From assembly GCF_900106565.1 (NCBI RefSeq), contig NZ_FNNJ01000007.1, forward strand, positions 16 through 64,015: a stretch of DNA of 64,000 bases, in the 5' to 3' direction. The position numbers and the translations under genes are program-made. Positions within the stretch are counted from its first letter, which is position 1. Every line of letters starts with the position of its first letter. This stretch comes from Lutibacter oricola. Its GTDB lineage: Bacteria > Bacteroidota > Bacteroidia > Flavobacteriales > Flavobacteriaceae. The notes below the pieces were generated by a model, which worked only from the letters and a program-made list of their open reading frames with translations, made no database searches and was not told where the DNA came from. This document shows, one piece after another, positions 9,301 through 19,835 of this stretch.

Positions 9301-12300
9301 GGTTCTACAACTACAGTTACTAATGCATCATCACAGTTTGTTGGATTCAACTCCTCACAAATACTATACGTAATTGTATAAACTCCTGCCGGTGTGCCTG
9401 CTGGAACACTTACTGTTCCCGTTGTTACATCAATCTCTGGAACTGTTGCTCCTGGTGTTAATGGTACCGCTGGTGTTGTTACTGTTAAATCAACAGCATC
9501 TATATCAACCGGTACTCCATTCAACGTGTCTGCTCCAACTCCATTGTCTGAAAGTACATTTCCTACATTAGAACTTCCATCTAAACTATTTACTGGACTT
9601 GCACTGTAATCATCATCTTCTGCTAAAATCTCTGCAGCTTCTACAATCACTGTTACAGTAGCAATAGAACAATTTGTTGGGTTTAATACCTCACATATTT
9701 CATAGTCTAACTCATATGTTCCTGCTGGTGTACCTGGCGCTACATCAACTGTTCCATCTCCATTTAAAGTCAATGCCCCTTCTGGATCTGCTGTTACCAA
9801 TGTTAAAGTAACATCTGATGGTACTACTGGAGCTCCATTCAACGTATCATTATCAAATACATTGACAACTCCAACTTCTCCCTCTAATCCATTTACTGGA
9901 CTTGCTGGTGCATCATCTACCGCATCTATTACTGGCGCTTCTACTTCTACCGTTATAATAGCTGTATCACAATTTGTTGGATTTAAATTCTCACAAATCG
10001 TATACTCAATAGTATAAGTGTCTGCTGGCGTACCTACTGGTACACTTACAATTCCTGTTACCGGATCTAATAACGGCACCGGTGCTCCTGCAATTGAAGC
10101 TGCTGGTGTGTCAATGGTAATAGCTACATCTGATAATACTACTGATACTCCATTTAACGTATCATTGTCTAAGGCATTTCCTACGTTTGGCTCTCCATCC
10201 AATCCATTTACTGGACTCGAACTGTAATCATCATCTACCGCATCAATTACTGGTACATCTACCGCAATAGTTACAACTGCTGTATCACAATTTGTTGGAT
10301 TTAACTGCTCACAAATTGTATACTCTATCTCATAATCTCCTGCTGGTGTACCTGCTGGCACACTTACATCTCCTGTTACTGGATCTAAACTTGGTACTGG
10401 GTCTCCTGGATTAATAGGCGTTGCTGGTGTATCAACTGTTATATCAACCTCTGTAATATCTGTTGGTACTCCATTTAACGTATCCTCTCCATCGCCATTG
10501 TCAGACAATACATTTCCGGCAACTGGTGTGCCATCTAATCCATTTCCGCCATCTATTAAATCATCCTCTGCAACTATAGGTGCTGCATCAACAGTGATTG
10601 TTACTGTCGCTGGATCACAATTTGTTGGATTTAATAACTCACAAATCGTATAATCAACAATGTAGTCTCCTGCTGGTGTACCTGGTGGAATACTTACAAT
10701 TCCTGTTGATTCATCTATTAATGGTACAATACCCGTCACTGGAACTGCGCCTGTTCCATCATCAAATAACATAGATGTATCTGAAACATCTATAACTACT
10801 TCTGAAACATCTGTTGCTACTCCGTTTAAAGTATCATATCCATTGTCATTATCTCCTAAAATATTTCCTGCATCTGGTGTTCCGTCTAATCCATTTCCTC
10901 CTGCTATTACATCATCCTCTGCAACTATTGGAGCTGCCTCCACAACTACCGTTACAACTGCTGAATCACAATTACCTGGTGGTGTCGGTGTTAAATTATC
11001 ACAAATCGTATAATCTATCGTATAAGTTCCTGCAGGGGTTCCCGCTGGTACACTTACATTTCCTGTTGCTGGATCAACCTCTGGTACTGGTGCTCCTCCT
11101 ATCGAAACTGCTGGTGTGTCAACTGTAATGGTTACATCACTCGCTAAAGCTTGAACTCCATTTAACGTGTCAACACCATCTCCTGTATCACTTGTTAAAA
11201 TATTTCCTACTAAAGACTCCCCTTCTAATCCATTTACCGGACTTGAACTAAAGTCGTCATCTTGTGCTAAGATCTCTGATGGTTCTACAACTACAGTTAC
11301 TAATGCATCATCACAGTTTGTTGGATTCAACTCCTCACAAATACTATACGTAATTGTATAAACTCCTGCCGGTGTGCCTGCTGGAACACTTACTGTTCCC
11401 GTTGTTACATCAATCTCTGGAACTGTTGCTCCTGGTGTTAATGGTACCGCTGGTGTTGTTACTGTTAAATCAACAGCATCTATATCAACCGGTACTCCAT
11501 TCAACGTGTCTGCTCCAACTCCATTGTCTGAAAGTACATTTCCTACATTAGAACTTCCATCTAAACTATTTACTGGACTTGCACTGTAATCATCATCTTC
11601 TGCTAAAATCTCTGCAGCTTCTACAATCACTGTTACAGTAGCAATAGAACAATTTGTTGGGTTTAATACCTCACATATTTCATAGTCTAACTCATATGTT
11701 CCTGCTGGTGTACCTGGCGCTACATCAACTGTTCCATCTCCATTTAAAGTCAATGCCCCTTCTGGATCTGCTGTTACCAATGTTAAAGTAACATCTGATG
11801 GTACTACTGGAGCTCCATTCAACGTATCATTATCAAATACATTGACAACTCCAACTTCTCCCTCTAATCCATTTACTGGACTTGCTGGTGCATCATCTAC
11901 CGCATCAATTGGATCTGCTTCTACAACTACGGTTACTGTAGCATCATCACAATTTGTTGGTGTTGAATCTTCACAAATGGTATAAGCAATTGTATATGTA
12001 CCTGCTGGTGTACCTGCTGGTACACTTACATCTCCTGTTACTGGATCTAATACTGGTACTGGTGCTCCTCCTATTGAAACTGCTGGTGTATCTATTGTAA
12101 TATCTACTGCTGCTACTGTTGCTACAACTCCATTTACTGTATCATCTCCCGATGGCATTAAACTGTTATCTAATACATTTCCTACTGCTCCTCCTAAATA
12201 ACCTAGAACTGGTGAACCACTAAAATCATCATCTGTAGCTTCAATAGTTGCCTCTACAACTACCGTTACTGTTGCCGTATCACAATTTGTTGGGTTTAAT

Positions 12301-15300
12301 ACCTCACAAATTGTGTAATCTATCATATAACTACCTGATGGTGTATTTGCCGCTACACTTACTGTACCGTCTGCATTAACTGTTAATGGACCTGTTGGTG
12401 TGCTGGTAATTGCAACATCTGCTGTTGTAATACCGCCTACATTATTTAACGTATCATCATCTAAAACATTTGCACCTGGCACTAATCCTCCTACTAAACC
12501 ATCTACAGGTGTTGATGAATAATCATCATCTTCTGCATTTATTACTGCTGCTTCTACAACTACCGTTATTGTTGCTGTATCACAATTGCCTGGTGGCGGT
12601 GGATTTGGTGTTAAATCATCACAAATCGTATAATCTATAGTATACGTTCCTGCTGGTGTACCCGCTGGTACCGATACATTTCCGGTTGCTGTATCTACTA
12701 CTGGAACTGTTCCCATTGCTGGTACTGCTCCTGTTCCATCATCAAACATCATAGTACCTGTAGTAATCGTTACATCACTCGCTAAAGCTTGTGAACCATT
12801 TAAGGTATCAACACCATCTCCTGTATCACTTGTTAAAATATTTCCTACTAAAGACTCCCCTTCCAATCCATTTACTGGAGTTGAACTAAAGTCGTCATCT
12901 TGTGCCTCTATTGTTGCTGGTACTACTGTGATTGTAGCTATTGCTGTTTCACAGTTCCCTGGCGTTGGTGGGCTTACAGTATTTAAATTCTCACAAATAG
13001 TATATGGATATGAATAAACTCCTGGTGTTGTTCCTGGTGCTATGCTTATAGTTCCATCTGCATTCATTGTAATGCTTCCATCTGTTGGTGTTGGCGCAGT
13101 TCCTGGTGTCAACGTAATATCTGATGGGTTGATTGAACTTCCATTCAATGTATCATTGTCTAATACACTTGTGGTTAGTCCTCCATCTATACTGTTAATT
13201 GGTCCAAATGGATCATCCGTAGCAACTATCGTTGCTTCTTCCACAACAACCGTTACTCTTGCTGGATCACAATTTGTTGGATTTAACTCCTCACATAAAT
13301 TATAATCTATCGTGTAAGTTCCCGCAGGTGTGCCTGCTGGCACACTTACAACTCCTGTTGTCGCATCTAAACTAGGTACTGGCCCTCCATTAATAGAAGT
13401 AGCGGCTGCTGTTACCGTAATATCTACCTCATCTAATTCTGCTTGCTCCCCATTTAATGTATCTGCATTTGCTCCATTGTCTACTAAAACATTTCCTACA
13501 TTTGAATCTCCTACTGCTCCATCTACTGGCGTTGACGTATAATCATCATCCTCTGCTAAAATTACTGCTGCTGTTACTCGTACAAAAACACTTGCCGATG
13601 TACAATTTGTTGGGTTTGCAATCTCACATATAGTATATGGTATCGTGTAATCTCCTGCTGGTGTTCCCGCTGGGACACTTACAGCACCAGTTGCTGGGTC
13701 AACTAAAGGTGCTAAACTACCTGCTGGAATTGCTCCTCCATCTACCGTTGGTGCTACTGGGAAACTTACTGTTACCAATCCTATTGCTACTGGCGTGCCA
13801 TTTAAACTATCAGCACCCAAACCATTATTTGGTAAAATATTTCCTAATGTAGGATTACCTTCATATCCATTTACTGGTGTACCTGTAAAATCATCATCTC
13901 TTGCTAAAATTACTAAGTCTGCTACAACTATAGTCGCATCCAAAATATCCCCTGTAGTATCAGTCGTATCGGTATAAGTCCCTGCTGCTGCTGTTGTACT
14001 ATTTGTTACTGAACTTGCTGCTGCACTTGTGTCAACAGTTGCCGTAATATTTAATGTCGCTGTCGCTCCATTTGCTAAATCTCCTATCAACCATTCTCCT
14101 GTTGAATCGGTATAAGCTCCTGATGAATCATCACTCACATAACTTACTCCTGATGGTAAAACATCTGTCAAAGTAACTTCTTGATCTCCACTTGGACCAT
14201 CATTTCTTACTGTAATTGTATAAATAATGGTATCTCCTACTGATGGAGATGCTACATCTACAACCTTAGTAGTTACCAAGTCCGTTACACAATCTGTTGA
14301 TGTATATGGAATTAATAATACATCTGATCTACATCCCGTAACAGTATTTTCTACCGTAGCATATAAAGTTCCTGTTCCTGCTGGAAATAATTCCGTTGAT
14401 GTCCAAATACCACTCGTATTAGGTGCATTCGCCTCTGTGGTTAATGCTGCGTTTTTCCAAACTTTGATAACTTCATTGGCTGCTAAACTGTTGCCAAATG
14501 TTACCGTCATATATTCATTTGAACATACATCTACCTCACTTGAATCTATTACTGGCGCTTCTGGTGATGGGTTTACAGTTACATCAACTGTATCAACTGA
14601 TGTACAACCGCCCGGACGCGTAATGGTTACCGTATAACTAAACGTAGTTACAGATGCTAAAGATGCTCCCGAATACGTAAAGTTTGGTTGTGCTGTATTT
14701 AAATTGTCTAAATATGCTTCTTCTACTGCACTTGCTCCTGTCCAAGAATATGTGTAATCAGGATTACTTACTGCTCCCAACTCTACACTATCATAGGTCT
14801 CACATACTGGAATGTCTGATCCTGCAACGCCCTCTAAAACACTTGGAGAACCCATATCTACACTTGCTGGTAAACAAATACAAGGATTATCATCCACATT
14901 CATAACCAATAAAATGTTACAAGCTTGACTTGGTGTTGCTGTAAACTGAATACTTTCTGTTACTGAACCTCCTGCTGGAATTGTTGCTGTTATATCATGA
15001 CTTCCTAATTCTAAATCACCAATATCATAAACTCCATCTCCATTTGCATCATAAAATGCTTTTATAACTGATGGTGGCGTTACATCTACTGCTGAACTAT
15101 TATCTATTGTAAAACTAGCAGTTATTAATTCATTTGCAAAACTAACACTTGCAAGTGCCGAATCTAAATTAATTGCAACTGCTGCTTTGTTAATATCTAA
15201 ATTTTCTCTTGTACTTCCTGTAGAAATTAAACTTGTTCCACAAGCTGTACCTCCACATGTACCTCCAGGAGTTTGATCTACATAATTAGTAAAACTAACT

Positions 15301-18300
15301 TCTGCATTCTCTGCACAATAGCCAGCATCTGGTATTATATCAAAATTAAACTCTGTAATTTCAGTATCTCCTAACCCTGCTGGATATTGTATAACTAATT
15401 CTGAATCTGTAGAACTTACTAAAGTTACCACGTTTACACCAACATTTACAAAACTTCCACCTACGTAAGTAACTCCTGTAGGTAAATTAACTCTACCATA
15501 ATCATTCGCACCTGTTGTTGCTCCTGGTACTGCAGGCAACTCAGAAATTGTAGTTAGAATATTTATTGTTTCCTGCGCTGAGCAACCGTCAATATGTCCT
15601 CCATTAGGATCAGCTAATCCTGGTAATGTTATTGTTGCTAAAGCATCATAAGTTGCTGACAATCCATTTACTTGAATTCCATTTGTTAAAGATCTACTTC
15701 CATTTCCAACACTTGGTTCTCCACAAGTTCTATCTCCATTTACAATAAATGACAATGCAGAATTTGAAACGTAATCACAAGTTGTTTGTAAAGTGAAACG
15801 AACATTTGCTGATCTATCACTTGGTGTTGCACCAACTGCTCCTGTTCCTGGTATTCCTCCAAATGGAGTTAAGGCTGAATGTGTAATGTTTACAGAGTAT
15901 GTATCTGTTCCTGTTACAACAGAAGAAGTAACATCCTCCCAATTTCCAGATCCCGAAGGATATTCAACTTGAACTTGATTAACATCTAAAGCCGCTACCC
16001 CATTAAATACTTGAACTGAAGCAACAGCGTCAACTACCGTACCTGGTTGTGCACTTAGATATTCAACATCTACTACAAACGGATCACACATATTTACTGC
16101 ACCCATTGGTTGAGCTGTAATACTTTGCTGAATTTGCGCTAAAGCAGGCTGCAATGTTAACTGAGTTGAGTTATCATAACAAGCTGCAGTAACTGAAGAA
16201 TAATCTGTTGGGTAAGCATCGCAATTCCAACCTAAACTAAAGTCTACAGGAATATCTGTACAACTCGTATACGTTGCTTTTACTCTAATATTTTTAGATT
16301 GAGAAACATTTAAGCCTCCAATTTCAATATATGAATTCCCATTTATTTCAACTACGTTTAATGCTACAGGACTTAAAGGCGCTGTAATATCATCAGCACC
16401 TGTTACAGTAATATTTGTTGTTTGTGGAACATAAATCCAATTAAAACCAACATCACCACCTATTGCACTTGTATTTGCAACATTTATATCAAATTCAGCT
16501 TCAGGACTATGCCCAACTACTGTTGAACTTATCATTGGTTGAATAATATATGTAGGTTTTAAATAATCTAAATTAACAGAAGGTGTTCTTGTTAATAATT
16601 GACTTGGAATTGGTGTATCTGTATATGCTAAATGCTGAACTATTGTTGTTGCTTCAACCGCAGGTAACGGAGAACCACCTTCTTGCAACTCACAACTTCC
16701 TTTAACCGTTACATGCATTCTATAAGACCCCCCAGACCTTTGGTCCATATCTATATAACCATTTGCTCTGTTTGGTGTTATAGTATACGTATTTACGCCT
16801 ACTGTACCTAGAGCTGGTGAAATATCTAACTGTCCGGCACTTAAAGAAAAAGTACCCATATTAGTATATTGGTCAATAGCACTAATACTTAATCCATCTG
16901 GTATTGTTAACACCGTAGATTGTATCATACTTACTGGTCTATACTCTCCTGGATGTAATTTACCTGCATTTTCCTGAATATAATCATTATACAATGATAG
17001 TTTCGGTTCTTCACAATATTTAAAAGTTTCATTATAACTACCATATGGGTGATTTCTTGGTTTTAAATACCCTACTTGATCTCCCCAATCAAAACAACTT
17101 ATTGTCTCATTTGCAACACCATCATTATCATTATCATTTGCTAAACCAGAAGTTGTACCTGTTAGCGTCTCTTCAACTTGATATCTTCCTCTAAACCCAG
17201 CAAGTATATGATAGTTTTGATTATAAGGTTTATCTGTGTTAAAACGATACACAAAATTCACTTCAAAAGTATCAGTATCATTTAAGTTACTTGCAAGTGC
17301 AAAAGACAAATTATACCTTAAACTATGATTAGTTGCCGAACCAGTAATAACTGGGGGATGTGAAACATTATCAAAAGGAATTTCGGTTCCTCCATTTATT
17401 TTCACAGTACCTCTCAAAAATTCAATATCATCAACCCCTGTTCCTGCTGTACCATCTGTTATATATGTTTGAACAAAATACAAATTATCTGATTCTAAAT
17501 TACTCATAAAACCAGTAGTTTCAACCATCATTTCATCACCTGCTAAATATTTATCTAATTCATACATTGGTGAACCGTCAATATTTGTAGCTGTTAAATC
17601 AACCTTTGAAGTCATAGAAGGATCTGCCCAACCTGCTGTAATTCTATAAGCGTCAAGTCCTGTAATATTTGGACCTTGACAAGGGGGATTACATGAATGT
17701 TCTATTATAGGTTCAAAATCACCACAATGGATATCATATTCAAGTAAAGGATTAGTAGCCCCACCTGTAAGTCTTAATTTTGTTTCGTAACTTATATTAA
17801 TAACGGTTTGAGTACCTCCAAATAACAATTCAGTACAATCCATCACCAATGGAAAAGGAAAATTACCTGAGTAATAACCACTAGCATGCGATAAATCTGT
17901 TGTTGTATAGGTAATAATATTAGTACCTGTACCATTATCAACCCCTGGCACATATGAATCACTTGGATCTATAACTTGACTAAAGCCAGGAGGCATAGTT
18001 CCTGTATCAAATCCCACAACACTAATACCCCTTGGAGCAATAATTGAAACTTCAAACTCACTATCTGTATTATTATTAAAGAAAGCATGTCCATTATGAG
18101 TAAAATTTGAAAACATTTTCGGTTGTAAAGTTACATTAAAAGGAACCCCTTCTAATATATCTGTATCTTGTTCAAAAGTAGTAGCTACTCCTCTATCTCT
18201 CATAAAGTTATTGTAACCTAAATCATCACCTACTGTTGGTCTTGGTGTATTACATTGGTCTTTTACAAGCGCATCTACATACACATGTTGCCAATACATA

Positions 18301-19835
18301 AATTGCTTACTACCAATACTACAATTCATTTTTGAAGTTGGATCTGGCGTATAATCAAACTCTATTACAACAGAACCTCCCGGAGCAATATCATCAAAAA
18401 AGCCATCACCATCAATATCTTCTAAACCTGTACCCAAATCATCTGGATCAGTTCCAAAAGTATCAGGAGCAATCGTAAGTGTTGACCCCCAAGTTCCTGA
18501 AACTGTAGGAACTGTACCTCCTCTATTTGAAGCCCAAGGTACTGGAGTAAATGCTACCTGTGCATTTCCAAGTGTAAAATTTGTAAACGACCTAGTATCA
18601 TATGCTTCTGGACCTGTATGTGGATTTGTAGTATATGTTGTTCCACCCACTTCTCCATTTCTACCCAATCCTAAATTGAATAAAAAATCTTGTGCCCAAG
18701 CCGCAGCTCCTGTACCATTATTGGTTATTGTTAATTTAACATGATTTGTTTGCCCTAAATTTATAGAATTAACATTTTTTGTAATTGACAAGTTTGGACT
18801 TTGAACTCCAAACAACACATTACCTGTTGTAATTTGTGAAGCTTGACAGGTCCATTGCGTAATATGATTAATAGTCGTATCAACACAGTCTGTTAACTCA
18901 AAACTTTCTTCAAAGGTTAATTTTTCTCCACCTTCAAATAAGCCATCACCATCTTCATCTGTAGTAGCAACATTATATGGCGCTACATTTAAATCATAAT
19001 TATATACTAAATGTGTAGCTGTAGATGAGCCAGCATCTGGAGTTAATAAATTACCATTATATGATAAGGTATAATTTAAAATACTTGAACCAACATCTAC
19101 AATATGTTGTCCTTGAGAAATACTTGCATTACCACCATTTATGTCTGAAACATTTCTAGTATGAACATTACCTCCACCAACTATTCCATTGACAGGAGTT
19201 ATGGCTTCTATAGACAATGAAGCTGCTAACAAATCATAATTTCCAATTAATGGGTTTATGTCTGTTGCTGTTTGTGGACCTACTAATGTCTTCTCATAAG
19301 TTATTTCTACATTATCTTTAAATGAATTACCTGCTTCTTTATAAGTAACAGCATCACAATTTGCAGTTCGTTCAAAAGTAAAGTTAACATAATCACCTGC
19401 ATCCCAAATATCTGTTTCATTTCCATTGTTGAAAATTGAAAAAATTGGAGCGTTTAAATCAGTTATATCATCCTCAGCTAATACAAATGTACCAACACCT
19501 GCATTATTATCTGTAATAAGAATAGATGAAGCCGTATATAACACCCCTGGAGGTAACTGTACCTGCACCCTTAAGGAATGTAATTGTTGCGGTGCTCCTT
19601 TTAAAGATTGTACCGAAATTTCATTAGTTGTTCCAGTAGCGCTCAACGCTTCAATATGATTCTGATTTAAATAAACCAATCTCACATCTCCATTATTATT
19701 ATCTGCTCCTCCAACACCAAACTGGGCAAAAACAGACGTGAGTGTAAACATAAAAAAAGTCAAAAACAACATAGTTGTCCTTGCTTTTTTCAGATTTATC
19801 TCACCAAATTTTGAAATAAAGTAATTGTTTTTCAT
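6366..19835 (-). CDS. Giant T9SS type B cell-surface adhesin (4489 aa)
   Basis: I start the gene at the ATG at 19835 (MKNNYFISKFGEI); a further in-frame ATG at 19877 would only add 14 residues ahead of the signal peptide (MLFLTFFMFTLTSVFAQ). Residues ~35-1840 form a non-repetitive region with DUF11/Ig-like folds. One DUF11-like domain lies at ~1845-1965 and fifteen ~110-aa units at ~1970-3620, each with an AxDDD opening, a DTLNG core and an NPTNCD-VTVVVE end. Six more DUF11-like domains follow at ~3620-4380. The last ~100 residues are a gliding-motility-associated (CHU_C-type) C-terminal domain: GFTPDGDGINDVFEI, LPAGTYFYTIYF and GWIYLRK. That domain directs export through the T9SS and surface attachment. 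Many Asp residues suggest calcium binding. The gene heads the operon with porP/sprF and ompA. Ligand unknown. Confidence 0.95.
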   Translation of the reverse strand: MKNNYFISKFGEINLKKARTTMLFLTFFMFTLTSVFAQFGVGGADNNNGDVRLVYLNQNHIEALSATGTTNEISVQSLKGAPQQLHSLRVQVQLPPGVLYTASSILITDNNAGVGTFVLAEDDITDLNAPIFSIFNNGNETDIWDAGDYVNFTFERTANCDAVTYKEAGNSFKDNVEITYEKTLVGPQTATDINPLIGNYDLLAASLSIEAITPVNGIVGGGNVHTRNVSDINGGNASISQGQHIVDVGSSILNYTLSYNGNLLTPDAGSSTATHLVYNYDLNVAPYNVATTDEDGDGLFEGGEKLTFEESFELTDCVDTTINHITQWTCQASQITTGNVLFGVQSPNLSITKNVNSINLGQTNHVKLTITNNGTGAAAWAQDFLFNLGLGRNGEVGGTTYTTNPHTGPEAYDTRSFTNFTLGNAQVAFTPVPWASNRGGTVPTVSGTWGSTLTIAPDTFGTDPDDLGTGLEDIDGDGFFDDIAPGGSVVIEFDYTPDPTSKMNCSIGSKQFMYWQHVYVDALVKDQCNTPRPTVGDDLGYNNFMRDRGVATTFEQDTDILEGVPFNVTLQPKMFSNFTHNGHAFFNNNTDSEFEVSIIAPRGISVVGFDTGTMPPGFSQVIDPSDSYVPGVDNGTGTNIITYTTTDLSHASGYYSGNFPFPLVMDCTELLFGGTQTVINISYETKLRLTGGATNPLLEYDIHCGDFEPIIEHSCNPPCQGPNITGLDAYRITAGWADPSMTSKVDLTATNIDGSPMYELDKYLAGDEMMVETTGFMSNLESDNLYFVQTYITDGTAGTGVDDIEFLRGTVKINGGTEIPFDNVSHPPVITGSATNHSLRYNLSFALASNLNDTDTFEVNFVYRFNTDKPYNQNYHILAGFRGRYQVEETLTGTTSGLANDNDNDGVANETISCFDWGDQVGYLKPRNHPYGSYNETFKYCEEPKLSLYNDYIQENAGKLHPGEYRPVSMIQSTVLTIPDGLSISAIDQYTNMGTFSLSAGQLDISPALGTVGVNTYTITPNRANGYIDMDQRSGGSYRMHVTVKGSCELQEGGSPLPAVEATTIVQHLAYTDTPIPSQLLTRTPSVNLDYLKPTYIIQPMISSTVVGHSPEAEFDINVANTSAIGGDVGFNWIYVPQTTNITVTGADDITAPLSPVALNVVEINGNSYIEIGGLNVSQSKNIRVKATYTSCTDIPVDFSLGWNCDAYPTDYSSVTAACYDNSTQLTLQPALAQIQQSITAQPMGAVNMCDPFVVDVEYLSAQPGTVVDAVASVQVFNGVAALDVNQVQVEYPSGSGNWEDVTSSVVTGTDTYSVNITHSALTPFGGIPGTGAVGATPSDRSANVRFTLQTTCDYVSNSALSFIVNGDRTCGEPSVGNGSRSLTNGIQVNGLSATYDALATITLPGLADPNGGHIDGCSAQETINILTTISELPAVPGATTGANDYGRVNLPTGVTYVGGSFVNVGVNVVTLVSSTDSELVIQYPAGLGDTEITEFNFDIIPDAGYCAENAEVSFTNYVDQTPGGTCGGTACGTSLISTGSTRENLDINKAAVAINLDSALASVSFANELITASFTIDNSSAVDVTPPSVIKAFYDANGDGVYDIGDLELGSHDITATIPAGGSVTESIQFTATPSQACNILLVMNVDDNPCICLPASVDMGSPSVLEGVAGSDIPVCETYDSVELGAVSNPDYTYSWTGASAVEEAYLDNLNTAQPNFTYSGASLASVTTFSYTVTITRPGGCTSVDTVDVTVNPSPEAPVIDSSEVDVCSNEYMTVTFGNSLAANEVIKVWKNAALTTEANAPNTSGIWTSTELFPAGTGTLYATVENTVTGCRSDVLLIPYTSTDCVTDLVTTKVVDVASPSVGDTIIYTITVRNDGPSGDQEVTLTDVLPSGVSYVSDDSSGAYTDSTGEWLIGDLANGATATLNITATVDTSAAASSVTNSTTAAAGTYTDTTDTTGDILDATIVVADLVILARDDDFTGTPVNGYEGNPTLGNILPNNGLGADSLNGTPVAIGLVTVSFPVAPTVDGGAIPAGSLAPLVDPATGAVSVPAGTPAGDYTIPYTICEIANPTNCTSASVFVRVTAAVILAEDDDYTSTPVDGAVGDSNVGNVLVDNGANADTLNGEQAELDEVDITVTAAATSINGGPVPSLDATTGVVSVPAGTPAGTYTIDYNLCEELNPTNCDPARVTVVVEEATIVATDDPFGPINSIDGGLTTSVLDNDTLNGSSINPSDITLTPGTAPTPTDGSITMNADGTISIAPGTTPGVYSYPYTICENLNTVSPPTPGNCETAIATITVVPATIEAQDDDFSSTPVNGLEGESLVGNILTSDTGDGVDTLNGSQALASDVTITTGTMMFDDGTGAVPAMGTVPVVDTATGNVSVPAGTPAGTYTIDYTICDDLTPNPPPPGNCDTATITVVVEAAVINAEDDDYSSTPVDGLVGGLVPGANVLDDDTLNNVGGITTADVAITSTPTGPLTVNADGTVSVAANTPSGSYMIDYTICEVLNPTNCDTATVTVVVEATIEATDDDFSGSPVLGYLGGAVGNVLDNSLMPSGDDTVNGVVATVAAVDITIDTPAVSIGGAPVPVLDPVTGDVSVPAGTPAGTYTIAYTICEDSTPTNCDDATVTVVVEADPIDAVDDAPASPVNGLEGEVGVVNVFDNDTLNGAPVVPSDVTLTLVTADPEGALTLNGDGTVDVAPGTPAGTYELDYEICEVLNPTNCSIATVTVIVEAAEILAEDDDYSASPVNSLDGSSNVGNVLSDNGVGADTLNGVPVDIDAVDLTVTTPAVPLTPGATVPEIDVTTGTVSVPAGTPAGVYTITYSICEELNPTNCDDALVTVVVEPSEILAQDDDFSSSPVNGLEGESLVGNILTSDTGDGVDTLNGVQALASDVTITVDTPAVSIGGAPVPEVDPATGNVSVPAGTPAGTYTIDYTICDNLTPTPPGNCDSAVVTVVVEAAPIVAEDDVIAGGNGLDGTPDAGNILGDNDNGYDTLNGVATDVSEVVIDVSDTSMLFDDGTGAVPVTGIVPLIDESTGIVSIPPGTPAGDYIVDYTICELLNPTNCDPATVTITVDAAPIVAEDDLIDGGNGLDGTPVAGNVLSDNGDGEDTLNGVPTDITEVDITVDTPATPINPGDPVPSLDPVTGDVSVPAGTPAGDYEIEYTICEQLNPTNCDTAVVTIAVDVPVIDAVDDDYSSSPVNGLDGEPNVGNALDNDTLNGVSVVLSDVAITIDTPAASIAGAPVPLLDPVTGIVSVPVGTPADTYTIEYTICENLNPTNCDTAIITVEVEAPVIDAVDDAPASPVNGLEGEVGVVNVFDNDTLNGAPVVPSDVTLTLVTADPEGALTLNGDGTVDVAPGTPAGTYELDYEICEVLNPTNCSIATVTVIVEAAEILAEDDDYSASPVNSLDGSSNVGNVLSDNGVGADTLNGVPVDIDAVDLTVTTPAVPLTPGATVPEIDVTTGTVSVPAGTPAGVYTITYSICEELNPTNCDDALVTVVVEPAPIDAVNDLVTDIDGYNGDPDVGNVLSDNGSGSDTLNGVPVLIDDVTIAVVTPAVPVTPGAPVPVIDPVTGIISVPPGTPGGSYDIEYQICEELNPTNCDTAIVTVEVNESADLTLLKEVDVATPNVGDTVNFTITLTNNGLNDATGVNVVDQLPSGYTFVSATASVGTYDAFTGSWNVGSVVATMNETLVISAIVNATGDYTNTAEVTSVDQEDPTSTPGNNDPSEDDYDEATTTPVAIADLVTTKVVDQTTANVGDVVQFTLTVVNNGPSPATGVMLADQLPAGLTYVSHIATGGTVNTYSDTSGVWSIGDVAINGSAVLILNAEVDAAQAGNNITNVTTPAAGNEADPTTDGDDLEETVYVTSADLAVTKTVDDATPNEGNVITYVIEVVNNGPDTATGVSLVDNLPVGVTYVSSTTAYGAFNSGSGEWMIGTLSSGATASLTIMASIDDGTVGATITNTTSPVLSDQEDPDPSNNVGSVSVVPVAVIDLSLTKTIVDDVTAPLVGDQITFEIRVINEGPTTATGVQVTELIPSGYDFVNYSSTIGTYDPPTGLWNIGNVEVGNTAVLLVDVLVLESGEYENCAEIIAANEDDVDSTPGNGDATEDDYDCAATVPVAELDLAIVKTVVDGNMTPNVGDVITFEIQLTNNGPLDGTEVTVLDNLLPLSYTFVNYSSTVGTYDEITGIWNVGEIESNDTEVLLIDVIVEADGDATSYTNCALVAGVHQVDIDATNDESCITLAPVQVADLELTKDVDNLEPVAETNVDFTINLMNVGPSTATGVQVLDLLPSGYDFVSATTTVGTYDATTGLWNVGTVLNGDTETLVVTAYVKPYGDWLNQAEVTAANELDIDSTPGNGDIYEDDMAEIATAPIVLLTIPEGFTPDGDGINDVFEIEHLEVLYPNFSMEIVNRYGNIVYEYKHNGNENTTPTWWDGYSDGRWNLSSDMLPAGTYFYTIYFNNDERKPQTGWIYLRK
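9300..9926 (-). repeat. 627-bp perfect direct repeat, copy 1 (units 13-14)
   Basis: Every base of 9300-9926 equals 11280-11906, an offset of 1980 bp (660 codons, six units). The sequences diverge at once on both sides. It covers two full repeat units. Confidence 0.98.
11280..11906 (-). repeat. 627-bp perfect direct repeat, copy 2 (units 7-8)
   Basis: Identical to 9300-9926, with no synonymous differences. Line-by-line comparison shows identity up to the first mismatch at 11907 against 9927 and at 11279 against 9299. Confidence 0.98.

Larger units (their letters stand above)
8975..13925 (-). repeat. Array of fifteen ~110-aa Asp-rich units
   Basis: Fifteen consecutive in-frame units of about 105-115 codons share an AxDDD(Y/F) start, a central DTLNG, VSVPAGTPAG-YTI-Y-IC and a terminal NPTNCD-A-VTVVVEA. 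Most diverge noticeably, but units 7-8 and 13-14 are identical in DNA (see the 627-bp repeats), and units 4 and 9 share long near-identical blocks (compare 11130-11260 with 12770-12900). Confidence 0.9.

Noticed and set aside
7285..14905. Many plus-strand ORFs of 60-136 codons inside the giant gene
   Set aside because: Antisense shadows of a repetitive gene; Leu/His/Ser-rich nonsense and copied along with the repeats.
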